This document shows, one piece after another, positions 26,935-34,973 of a stretch of 64,000 nucleotides of DNA (the first letter of the stretch is position 1; each line of letters begins with the position of its first letter). Source of the DNA: Streptomyces sp. F001 (lineage in GTDB: Bacteria > Actinomycetota > Actinomycetes > Streptomycetales > Streptomycetaceae); NCBI RefSeq assembly GCF_004187715.1, contig NZ_QZWF01000002.1:682001-746000 (forward strand), written 5' to 3'. The notes below the pieces were generated by a model. That model was not told the origin of the DNA and did no database searches. It was given only the letters and a program-made list of their open reading frames with translations. The translations under genes and the position numbers were made by a program.

Positions 26935-27282
26935 CCCCCCTTTCAAGGCCCGCATGTTCACCGAGTCAATCGCGCACCGGGACCAGTCCAGCTCGCCGCG
27001 AGAGCCGAGTTCGTCCAGGACCAGGCGGTGGAGCTTGGCCCACACCCGCGCCTTGCTCCATTCGGTGAACCGCCGATGGGCCGTCGGACCCGATGGCCCG
27101 AACGACGGGGGCAACTGCCGCCATGTGCAGCCTGACGTGGCCACGAAGATGATCGCTGCCAACACCTCGCGGTCCCCATACCGACGGCGGCCACCGCCCT
27201 GCGGCCGCGACGGAGCAGGCGGCACCACCCGCTCGAACAACCCCCACAACTCATCCGGCACCAGACGCTCAACGATCCCCAC
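26929..27282 (-). CDS. IS5-type transposase, first frame (copy 2)
   Basis: 117 residues with the N-terminal domain and the first catalytic Asp (CAIDSVNMRALKGG). The frame ends in TGA immediately after AAAGGGGGG (26935-26943, complement). A -1 slip on the G run would continue into the second frame as GDLTGPNPVDRGKKGSKIHL, the usual way these elements make full-length transposase. Confidence 0.9.
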   Translation of the reverse strand: MGIVERLVPDELWGLFERVVPPAPSRPQGGGRRRYGDREVLAAIIFVATSGCTWRQLPPSFGPSGPTAHRRFTEWSKARVWAKLHRLVLDELGSRGELDWSRCAIDSVNMRALKGGT

Positions 27283-27323
27283 GACGACAGACTATCGAAC
27301 ATTCCAAATGAGACGACCTCTTA

Positions 27324-27713
27324 GTTCACTACGTGATTTAAGAAGTGACGGAAACCCCCTGTCAAGAGTTTGGTCTGGTCCAATCCCGAGTGCTGTTCAC
27401 ATCGGTGAGCCTTGTTCATGTGGGTGTTCTTGGAGTCCCAGCCATGCGAGAATCCTTCAACTCCCGGACGTGGCCGTGCAGTTGGAGAAGCGGGACGACC
27501 TCTTCGACTTCGATCCCGTCACCGGCGGAGAGCCCTGCCTGCGAGCGTGCACAACATCAGGAGTGGCAGTCCGTGCCGGCGTTCAGCTCGCTCGTGACGG
27601 TTGTCCGTAGGAGCCCACACGCCGAGGCGGCGTCGAAGTGGCGGCGCGCACCCTTGGTTCAAGCTATACGCATCTCGCATAATCAATGTGACTGACGCGG
27701 TAGATGCTGCAGC
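27324..27713. other. Gene-poor stretch after the IS cluster
   Basis: Nothing recognisable on either strand. It contains the left flank of the small HTH gene at 27714; no confident promoter was seen. Confidence 0.3.
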
Positions 27714-28010
27714 ATGCGGATGACCTTGGCCGAGTGTGTCCGATCGGCGGTGGCGGCACTCCTGCATGCTACGGACGAGTCGCAGACCGACCTCGCAGCG
27801 GCTTTGGGAGTGAGCCAGGCGCAGGTGAGTCGCCGTCAAGCTGGAGACGCCCCGTGGAGCTTGGGCGACTGCGACGCGGTGGCCGCGTACTTCGAGATCG
27901 ACGTGCTGGATCTGATGGCCGGGCCGGCCCGGGCCGCTGAAGCCCTGCTCGACGCCCGCCGTCGCACGCTCGGCCGGCGAGTGCCCGCTGCCAGCCAGGT
28001 GGAGCAGTAG
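27714..28010 (+). CDS. Small XRE-type helix-turn-helix protein
   Basis: A 98-residue protein with an XRE HTH at residues ~20-55 (ESQTDLAAALGVSQAQVSRR, QAGDAPWSLGDCDAVAAYFE). The C-terminus is short and charged. ATG at 27714 or, two codons on, at 27720. Its stop lies 11 bases before the next HTH gene, with the second gene's ribosome site (TAGGAGACC) overlapping the stop, so the pair is probably co-translated. Such pairs are common next to integrated elements; the targets are unknown. Confidence 0.75.
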   Translation: MRMTLAECVRSAVAALLHATDESQTDLAAALGVSQAQVSRRQAGDAPWSLGDCDAVAAYFEIDVLDLMAGPARAAEALLDARRRTLGRRVPAASQVEQ

Positions 28011-28021
28011 GAGACCGCACG

Positions 28022-28363
28022 ATGACAGAGTTCGACGCGATCGACGCCCTGTGGGCCAGGCAAGAGGTCCCGCTGTCGCCCGTCGAGGAACGGCGCGCGC
28101 TCCGCGAGGGATGGAACCTGCCGCGCACACAGGTGGCGCAGGCCCTCGGCGTGAGTTTCTCCACGGTCGGCGGCTGGGAGTCCGGACGGGAGCCGAGCGG
28201 CGAGATCCGGGAGAAATACGCGTACTTCCTCGACGGGGCACGCACCAAACTGCAGGCCCCCACCCAGGAAACGGAAGTCGCCACAGGCGAGGCGGACCTC
28301 CCGGCCGGTGACGAGGTCGACGAGGTCGGGGCCCTCCCGGAAACCCGGCGGGAGGCCGGCTGA
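28022..28363 (+). CDS. XRE-type helix-turn-helix protein
   Basis: A 113-residue protein with an HTH in the middle: SPVEERRALREGWNLPRTQV, AQALGVSFSTVGGWESGREP and SGEIREKYAYFLDG. This is the pattern of small streptomycete DNA-binding proteins in which the helix-turn-helix follows an ERR-LRE start. The tail is acidic. Second gene of the pair with 27714; the two may form a heteromeric or antagonistic regulator. Confidence 0.75.
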   Translation: MTEFDAIDALWARQEVPLSPVEERRALREGWNLPRTQVAQALGVSFSTVGGWESGREPSGEIREKYAYFLDGARTKLQAPTQETEVATGEADLPAGDEVDEVGALPETRREAG

Positions 28364-28606
28364 CGGCTCCATCGCTTCCTCATGCTCCTCGCCCTCGGGC
28401 GGGACGGGGCAGCGCAACCTGGACCGCTTCCGGGGCGGCGGTGCGCACCGCTTCCGTGCAGGCGCTCGCTCTGTCCCGGCAGATGATCTCCGGGGGGTTG
28501 CCGAAGCCGGGCGGTCGGCCTGGCGTGTCTTGCGTGATGCAGCCGGGGCTTCGGTCAGGACCGTGCCGACTGGTCCATCCGCCGGCGCGCTCTGTCAGGG
28601 GACTCG

Positions 28607-29131
28607 TCAGTGCTGCAGGTGGACGGTGAAGTGCCGTTCGGTCTCGCCCGCGGGGACGGTGCGGACAAAGCCCTGAGCGGTGCGGTAGTCGCCGGATCCG
28701 CCGGTGATGCTGACGTCGACGGAGGGTGGAGCGGGCAGGTGCAGCAGTGACTGCGCGGCGAACTGTCCCTCGGGGAGTGCGAAGGTGCCCAGGCACTGGA
28801 GGGCGGCCGGACTGACCTGGGTGTAGGTGCAGACCGCGCTGTGATCACCCACCTTCTTGCCGTCACGGTAGAGATCCTCGTGCACAATCCGCTGATCACC
28901 CACGCTGACTCCAGGCTTGCCCAGGTCGACTTCTCCGGCCGAGGTCTGCTTGCCGACCAGCTCGAAGATCTCCACACGGTGCTTCTCGGCCGGCGCCGCG
29001 GCCGACGCCGACGGCGAGAGCGCTGCACCGCAGGCGAGGGCCACAGCTACTGCGGCAGCTGCGCTCAGGTATCGCGCCTTGCTTGTCTTGGTGATGTCCG
29101 GAACCTGACTGGCCCGTTCATTGGTCTTCAT
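28607..29131 (-). CDS. Secreted allene-oxide-cyclase-like barrel protein
   Basis: A 174-residue exported protein. After MKTNERASQVPDI, a hydrophobic stretch (YLSAAAAVAVALACGAALSP) ends in ASAAAPAEKH, a signal peptidase site. The mature ~125 residues have the alternating strand pattern and conserved GDQRIVHEDLYRDGKKVGDH, AVCTYTQVSPAALQCLGTFA, SITGGSGDYRTAQGFV of the allene oxide cyclase/dirigent barrel family. Bacterial members have no proven enzymatic role. The ATG at 29131 is preferred over one at 29140. Monocistronic. Confidence 0.85.
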   Translation of the reverse strand: MKTNERASQVPDITKTSKARYLSAAAAVAVALACGAALSPSASAAAPAEKHRVEIFELVGKQTSAGEVDLGKPGVSVGDQRIVHEDLYRDGKKVGDHSAVCTYTQVSPAALQCLGTFALPEGQFAAQSLLHLPAPPSVDVSITGGSGDYRTAQGFVRTVPAGETERHFTVHLQH

Positions 29132-30919
29132 ATCGTGCATGTGTAAATGCTGCTGCCAGGTCGTGCTGGACGGCCAGTGGGGCCGGCGACCCTGGTAGGG
29201 GCAGGCCGCGGTGCTCGGGCAGAGCAGCATCAGTCACCGGTTGTGCGGTGCATCAGCCGCTCGGCGCGGCCCAACCGTCGGATCTGCCGAGGAGGTCAGG
29301 CCCTGGCCGCTCCGGCATCAGCGACGTGCCGAGGCCGTTCCCTGCCCGTGGGCGCGAAGGGCGCCAAGCAGGTGCCGGGCGGCTACCGCAGCAGGCAGGA
29401 GTGGTTCGTCAAGTCCCGCCGCCTGCACCTGCTCGAAGACCGGCACCGGGCGGCGCGGGCGGACCGTGAGGCCGGCGCCGTGCGCGTGGTGCGTGGCGGG
29501 ACGCGGCTGCTGAACACCCGCCACCACCTGGATGCCGCCCGGCTCACCGAGGCCGAGTGGCGCACGCGGTGGGAGGCCGGGCGCCGGTTCCTTGCCGCGG
29601 ACGGCGAGTCCGGGAAGCGGTTCGGCAACGAGACCATCCGCGCCACCCCGACGGCGAGGTCTCGATCAAGCTCCCCGCGCCGCTGGCGCACCTGGCGAAC
29701 GCTGCGCACGGTCGGTACGTGCTGGCGGCGAAGGTGTCGTTCGCGCACCGGGGTGAGCGGTGGGCCGACCGCGTGGCAGCCAACCGTGCCGTGGCCTACC
29801 GCATCCACGAAGACGTAGGCCGCGGGCGCTGGTACCTGACCGCGTCCTGGACGATCCCTCCGGTCCGGACCGTCCCCCTGGCGGCGGCCCGCGCGGCGGC
29901 CTGGCCGGCGTGGACACCAGCGCCGACCACCTGGCCGCCTGGCGCCTCGACGAACACGGCAACCCCGTCGGTAATCCCCGACGCTTCTTCTACGACCTGT
30001 CCGGCACCGCCCAGCACCGCGACGCCCAGGTACGGCACGCCCTCATCCGCCTGCTGCACTGGGCCAAGCGCCACGGCCTCGCGGTCGCGATCGAAGACCT
30101 CGACTTCACCGCGGAGAAGACCCGCGAGAAGCACGGCCGCCGAAAACGCTTCCGCAAGCTCATCTCCGGCCTACCTACCTCCAGGCTGCGGGCCCGGCTC
30201 GTCAGCATGGCGGCCGGACTCGGCATCACTGTCGTCGCCGTCGACCCGGCCTACACCTCGAAGTGTGCGACACGAAGTCGCACCGTAAGAAGTGGAGTAG
30301 CAATGGAAGCTATATAACCAGCGCTATTCTCTGGCTTGTGTCATAGGCCAGTCCCCTGCACTCACGTGCGTCGACAGTAATGACGGGGTGCGAAGCTGAG
30401 TGAACGGAAAGCCTAAGGATAGCCTCGGCCATCGGGGAAATCCGGGGCAGTGGGGGAAGAGTGGCAGGGTGAACGCAAGTGAACCTCCGATGATGGCTCG
30501 TCAGTGTAGCCCGTCGATGGCATGTAAAAAGACGGTATGGGAAGGGCCGCGCTGAAGCGGCGGGTGGAGTCGTAGGAATTTTGCTGCGACTCAAGACACC
30601 ACCCTCTTCCCCGGGCTGCAGGAGGCACCCGCACCACTCGCATCTTCGCGGTGTGGAACGTGGAAACCCCGTTGAGGTCCGGCCGAGAGGCCGGTAAGCC
30701 GGACGTAAGAAGGGCAGAACTCCTCAGCGGGAACAGGAAGGCTCAAGAAGCGAAGGCCGGTAGGGCGAAAGCTCAGAGGAAAGGGAAAGTGATTCCTATA
30801 ACTCGCCGGATACGGGACTGGTGCCCGGCCCGAAAGGGAGCAGACGTGAGCCTGGTGGACCTTTGAAGAACGAAGCAAGGAACCCGGAACCGAAGGACAA
30901 GTTAGACGAAGGGAGGGTC

Positions 30920-32707
30920 ATGGCGGACGTTACGGAAGTTGTGGCGCTTCCTGCGAACGGACCTGAGGACGGCTCCAAAGCCTGGCGCAGCATCGACTGG
31001 GCACAGGCCGAGGAGAATGTACGGCGACTGAGGCAGAGGATCTTCAAGGCCGCGCAGCAAGGGGACCTCAAGCAGGTCCGCAATCTACAGAAGCTCATGT
31101 TACGCAGCTATTCCAACACGCTGGCAAGCGTGAAGCGGGTGGCTCAAGTGAGTTCTGGCCGCAACACTGCCGGTGTTGACGGGGTCAAGAGTCTGACCCC
31201 GGCCCAGAAATATGAACTCTCCTCTGCGATCCACGCAGAGGAGAAACCATACGGGGCAATGCCAGTAAAACGTGTGTACATTCCGAAGAGCAACGGAAAG
31301 CAACGTCCACTGGGAATCCCAGTTATCCGGGATCGCGTGATGCAGGCGCGGGTCAAGAACGCGCTTGAGTCGGAATGGGAGTCCCGATTCGAGCCGAGAA
31401 GCTACGGCTTCCGTCCCGGACGGGGTTGCCATGATGCACGCGAGGCCGTCTTCAACGCCGCCAGTTCACGGGGCAAGAGGGTGTGGCTCCTGGACGCCGA
31501 CCTTGCAGGCGCGTTCGACCGCATCAGCCATCAACACCTGCTGGAGTCACTCGGGACGTTCCCTGCCAGGGAAATGATCCGGAAGTGGCTCAAAGCCGGA
31601 GTGATGGAACGCGGGCGCTTCGCACCCACAGAGGAGGGGACGCCGCAGGGTGGTGTGATTAGCCCCCTGCTGCTCAATGTTGCTCTTCATGGCATGGAGG
31701 AAGCCGCAGGGTGCCGGTACAAAAAGAAGGGTGTCGGGCGAGAGCCCGTGGCCGTACCTGGCACACCGATCCTGATTCGCTACGCCGATGATTTCGTGGC
31801 CCTGTGCCACACGGAAGAAGAAGCGAACACGGTCAGGCAGCGGCTCGGGGAGTGGCTGGCTCCGCGGGGACTCGCCTTCAACACGGAGAAGACCAAGACG
31901 GTCCATCTGAATGAAGGTTTCGATTTCCTCGGGTTCAACGTACGTCGGTACGACGGTCAACTGCTCATCAAACCGAGCCGCACGGCAATCAAAAGAATCA
32001 AGGAGCGGCTACGGGAAGAGGTCAAGGCCCTGCGTGGCTCGAACGCTGCCGCGCTGATAGCCAAGCTGAGTCCCATCATCCGGGGCTGGGCGGCCTACTA
32101 CCGCGTCGCGGTGTCCAGCAAGGTCTTCAGCTCGCTGGACACGTACGTGTGGCGGCTCACCTTCAAGTGGGCGCGATACACGCATCCAAATAAGTCGAGG
32201 ACCTGGGTAGCCGACAGGTACTTCGGCAGATTCAACCCCTCCAGGGACGACAAATGGGTGTTCGGCAACCCCGAGAACACCTCCTACCTGGTCAAGTTCG
32301 CCTGGACAAAGATCGTGCGCCACGACATGGTCAAGGGAGCGGCATCCGTTGATGACCCCACCCTGGCCGACTACTGGGACAAGAGGCGGCACAAGACGGC
32401 ACCGACGACACTGGACAAGAAAACCCTTTCAATGGCCTACCTGCAAAAGGGAATCTGCCCAGTGTGCCGTCAAGCGCTGATCGCCGACGCGGAATACCAG
32501 CCTGACAACCCACGCGAGTGGATTGAATGGTTCGCAACGGCGAGGAAGAGGCTGGAGAAACACCACCTCGTCTACCGAAGTCTCGGCGGGTCGGACGCAC
32601 GGTCAAATCTCCGCCTTGTGCACTCAGAATGCCACCAACATCACCACGCAGGTGACAGGTGGGAGAACGGCAGGATTGCCGCTGCACGGCCCTTGCGGTC
32701 TGCTTGA
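30920..32707 (+). CDS. ltrA: Group II intron reverse transcriptase/maturase with HNH endonuclease
   Basis: A 595-residue intron-encoded protein; ATG at 30920 with GAAGGGAGG. RT core: AGVDGVKSLTP, RVYIPKSNGKQRPLGIPVIR, GFRPGRGCHDA, LDADLAGAFDRI, GTPQGGVISPLL and the catalytic YADD (ILIRYADDFVAL). The maturase (X) domain follows around AKLSPIIRGWAAYYR. The C-terminus has an HNH/zinc endonuclease module, ICPVCRQALI then LEKHHLVYRSLGGSDARSNL and VHSECHQHH. All parts are present, so it should support splicing, target cutting and reverse transcription. Confidence 0.95.
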   Translation: MADVTEVVALPANGPEDGSKAWRSIDWAQAEENVRRLRQRIFKAAQQGDLKQVRNLQKLMLRSYSNTLASVKRVAQVSSGRNTAGVDGVKSLTPAQKYELSSAIHAEEKPYGAMPVKRVYIPKSNGKQRPLGIPVIRDRVMQARVKNALESEWESRFEPRSYGFRPGRGCHDAREAVFNAASSRGKRVWLLDADLAGAFDRISHQHLLESLGTFPAREMIRKWLKAGVMERGRFAPTEEGTPQGGVISPLLLNVALHGMEEAAGCRYKKKGVGREPVAVPGTPILIRYADDFVALCHTEEEANTVRQRLGEWLAPRGLAFNTEKTKTVHLNEGFDFLGFNVRRYDGQLLIKPSRTAIKRIKERLREEVKALRGSNAAALIAKLSPIIRGWAAYYRVAVSSKVFSSLDTYVWRLTFKWARYTHPNKSRTWVADRYFGRFNPSRDDKWVFGNPENTSYLVKFAWTKIVRHDMVKGAASVDDPTLADYWDKRRHKTAPTTLDKKTLSMAYLQKGICPVCRQALIADAEYQPDNPREWIEWFATARKRLEKHHLVYRSLGGSDARSNLRLVHSECHQHHHAGDRWENGRIAAARPLRSA

Positions 32708-32740
32708 GCCGGATGCGGGGATAACTCGCCAGTCCGGTTC
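32706..32740 (+). ncRNA. Group II intron domain V
   Basis: A 35-base hairpin beginning GAGCCGGATGC and closing AGTCCGGTTC, with the catalytic AGC triad at its base, as in bacterial group II introns. It begins at the stop of the maturase gene and is followed by domain VI. Confidence 0.85.
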
Positions 32741-33056
32741 TGAGGGGGGCCTCCCGCAGCAATGCGGGAGGCCTACCCGACGGGGCGCCCGGCACTGGCA
32801 GAAACCCCTCACCAGCAAGACCCGCAAGATCACCCGCCACGAAGCGACGTGGGGGGCCTGTGCCCTGCCGGGCCGCGCACCCGGCGTCCTGACGGCGCCG
32901 GAGGCGCAACCGATCCCAGCCCTCGGTTGCCCTGTGCGAGAAACGGTTGCGGCTCGTGGGCCGTCGCCTGGGTCTGTTGGGGACGGTTCAAGGCGGCTGA
33001 CAGTCGTGCATGAGTGCCTGCTGCAGCACAGCAGGTGCCCATTTAATCCCGATAAG

Positions 33057-34184
33057 ATGCATTTTGTGATCAAGTCGGGACGGCTGCGGCGCCGCCACCC
33101 TCCCCACGGTGGCCAGGGGAAAGCCGTACTGATGTCACCGGTGATTCTTACCGTCGTCATTGCCGGCCTGGCCTTCTCCACGCCGAGGGAGATCGCCTTC
33201 AGTCGCCTGCTGCCCGCGGCACCCGCCCTCGCCGCCGCGATGTGGCCGGTAATCCCGACGGTCCTGCTGGGGGCGGTCTGCCTACTGGTCATGATCGGGC
33301 TCAGCTTCTTCTACTCCGATCTGGGGACGCCGTACACGGCTGCTGCGATCGTTGCCGTCACCTTGGCGGCCGCGTATGCAAGCCATCTCCGACTCCAACG
33401 GGAGGAGACGCTCTTCCAGGTCCGGCTCGTCGCGGACGCAGCCCAGAAAGTACTGATGCGCCCGCTGCCGCGCCGGATCCGTGACGTCGAAATCGAGTCA
33501 CTGTATCTGGCGGCCCAAGAGCAGGCCCGGATCGGAGGAGACTTCTATGAGGCGGCCGACACACCGTACGGACTTCGGCTGCTCATCGGCGATGTGCGCG
33601 GCAAGGGCCTGTCGGCGGTGGGGGCGGCCTCGGTGGTGATCAACTGCTTCAGGGAGAACGCGTACGACCAGCCCGAGCTGAAGGGCATCATCCGTCGCCT
33701 GGAGACCAGCATCGCCCGCTACAGCATGACGACTCCCGCCCACGATCAGCCGGAGCACTTCGCCACCGCTCTGATCGCCGAGATCCCGTACAGCGGCGGG
33801 CACATCAGAGTTCTCAACTGCGGGCACCCGCCACCGCTGCTGGTGCAGCGCGGGGAGGTCCAGATCCTCGAGCCGACCATCCCCTCGGCACCCCTCAATC
33901 TCGCGGCGCTCGTCGGAGGCGACTACTGCGTCGACACCGTCGCCTTCGTTCCGGGTGACCAGATTCTGCTCTACACCGACGGGGTTTCGGAGACCCGGGA
34001 TCGCGCCGGCGAGTTCTTCCCGCTGCCGGACTGGATGCGGCAGCACAGCCCGGCGCCGCCCCGTGAGCTGCTGGACCGGCTTCACCGGGACCTGCTCCAC
34101 TACAGTGGCGGAAGACTCGACGACGACATCGCCGCGCTCGCCGTGCGCTGCCGGCCCACAGGGGCTCCCGAGCTCTCCGCGTAG
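33057..34184 (+). CDS. Membrane-anchored SpoIIE/PPM-type serine phosphatase
   Basis: About 375 residues. The start is uncertain: ATG 33057 is used, GTG 33066 or ATG 33132 are possible. Three hydrophobic segments fill the first ~110 residues (VILTVVIAGLAF, AAAMWPVIPTVLLGAVCLLV, TAAAIVAVTLAAAYA). The PP2C-like domain follows: QEQARIGGDFYEAADTPYGL (metal Asp), LLIGDVRGKGLSAVGAASVV, LNCGHPPPLLV, LLYTDGVSETRDRAGEFF and DDDIAALAVR with the other metal-binding Asp residues. Such proteins dephosphorylate anti-anti-sigma factors in sigma-B-like networks. A second, larger phosphatase lies downstream. Confidence 0.87.
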   Translation: MHFVIKSGRLRRRHPPHGGQGKAVLMSPVILTVVIAGLAFSTPREIAFSRLLPAAPALAAAMWPVIPTVLLGAVCLLVMIGLSFFYSDLGTPYTAAAIVAVTLAAAYASHLRLQREETLFQVRLVADAAQKVLMRPLPRRIRDVEIESLYLAAQEQARIGGDFYEAADTPYGLRLLIGDVRGKGLSAVGAASVVINCFRENAYDQPELKGIIRRLETSIARYSMTTPAHDQPEHFATALIAEIPYSGGHIRVLNCGHPPPLLVQRGEVQILEPTIPSAPLNLAALVGGDYCVDTVAFVPGDQILLYTDGVSETRDRAGEFFPLPDWMRQHSPAPPRELLDRLHRDLLHYSGGRLDDDIAALAVRCRPTGAPELSA

Positions 34185-34973
34185 GTGGCCCCACTCCTGA
34201 TCGTCGGGGGCCTGGGCTCGCTTCCAGTACGCCCTCACGCGCCCGACGGTCGCGAGCTCGTCGCAGCGGCGCCAGCCGGGCAGCGGGGGTGGGTCATGAA
34301 ATCCGCGTGGTCGGCGTGATCACCGGGCCGGGTCATCGCCTGCATCCCCGGCCGGGCCCCGTGCCTGCGGATGAGGCCACCTGGGTGACCGTCGCCGTCG
34401 TCGGCCGGTCAGCCGCGCGGAGCCGACAGGTGGATGAGGATGCCGCATACTCATCCACGATCTCCCCAGGCCTCCCTCTCGTGGTCAGCACTCTCACCCG
34501 AACCCGGTCGGCACATCGCTCCTCGTCCACCTCCAGGAGCCGGGCGTTGCGCCGTATCCATGCGCGGTCTCACCGGCTGCACAGCGCCTCGAGCCTGCCG
34601 CGCCGTCGTCCTCCTGCCAGGTCTCGTGGCCCTCCGTCCCGCATGGGGACATGGGGGGTGAACCGCTCACCGTTCGATCCGCGTGTCAGGGGGTGCCGGG
34701 CTGAGCCGAAAGGGCGGGCGGACCCCACCGCCGGGCTCCGGGGTCCGGACGCCCCGGAATGCCTGGTCGTTCCGGAACGCCGGCCGGAGCGCCACGGCTG
34801 CGGCCGGCGGCACCCGTCGGCGTTGCGCCAGAGGGTTCAAGCCCGGTGCCGGTTCAAGCCCGGGCTCAGTGGCACGGGCGCAGTTCTGTTCCAGCATGTC
34901 CGGCAGGACCAGGGCCCGCCAACGGTGTCGGTTGCGTCGGTCCAGGCTCGCACGGCGGTGATATGAAAGGTAT
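34185..34973. other. Gene-poor stretch between the two phosphatase genes
   Basis: Nearly 800 bases with no convincing gene. Open frames on both strands are Arg/Pro-rich and lack domains. GATATGAAAGG directly before 34974 is the ribosome site of the next gene. Confidence 0.3.

Larger units (their letters stand above)
26471..27320 (-). mobile_element. IS5-family (IS427-type) insertion sequence, copy 2
   Basis: 850 bp, nearly identical to copy 1 at 15345-16190, with the same terminal repeats and flanked by the duplication TTA (26468-26470 and 27321-27323). The target was the TTA at the right end of the IS630-type element, so the two elements abut. It has the four bases that copy 1 lacks and both transposase frames are intact. 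Confidence 0.95.
30265..32781 (+). mobile_element. Group II intron (retroelement)
   Basis: 2,517 bases. The 5' end GTGCGACACGAAGTCGCAC matches the GUGYG consensus and forms the first hairpin. The 3' end has a domain V at 32706-32740 and a domain VI stem (GGCCTCCCGCA 32748-32758 with TGCGGGAGGCC 32763-32773), a bulged A at 32775 six bases before the end, and terminal GAC. Excision restores the host TnpB-related frame exactly. It encodes its own maturase/reverse transcriptase. GC content is visibly lower than the neighbourhood in parts, fitting recent transfer. Confidence 0.92.
29340..32850 (+). pseudogene. IS200/IS605 TnpB-related gene, frameshifted and split by a group II intron
   Basis: Exon 1 pieces run to 30264 in three frames: QVPGGYRSRQEWFVKSRRLH to FGNETIRATP; then (after a one-base loss near 29650) DGEVSIKLPAPLAHLANAAH; then (second shift near 29895) GVDTSADHLAAWRLDEHGN, VAIEDLDFTAEKTREKHGRR and VVAVDPAYTSK. 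The gene then stops abruptly at the intron. After 32781 the text resumes: joining ...TCGAAGT to GGGGCGCCC gives SKWGARHWQKPLTSKTRKIT, the expected continuation. So the intron entered an intact reading frame; the other frameshifts may be later. The last part beyond ~32850 no longer matches. TnpB-related proteins accompany IS605-type elements; no TnpA was seen. Confidence 0.75.
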
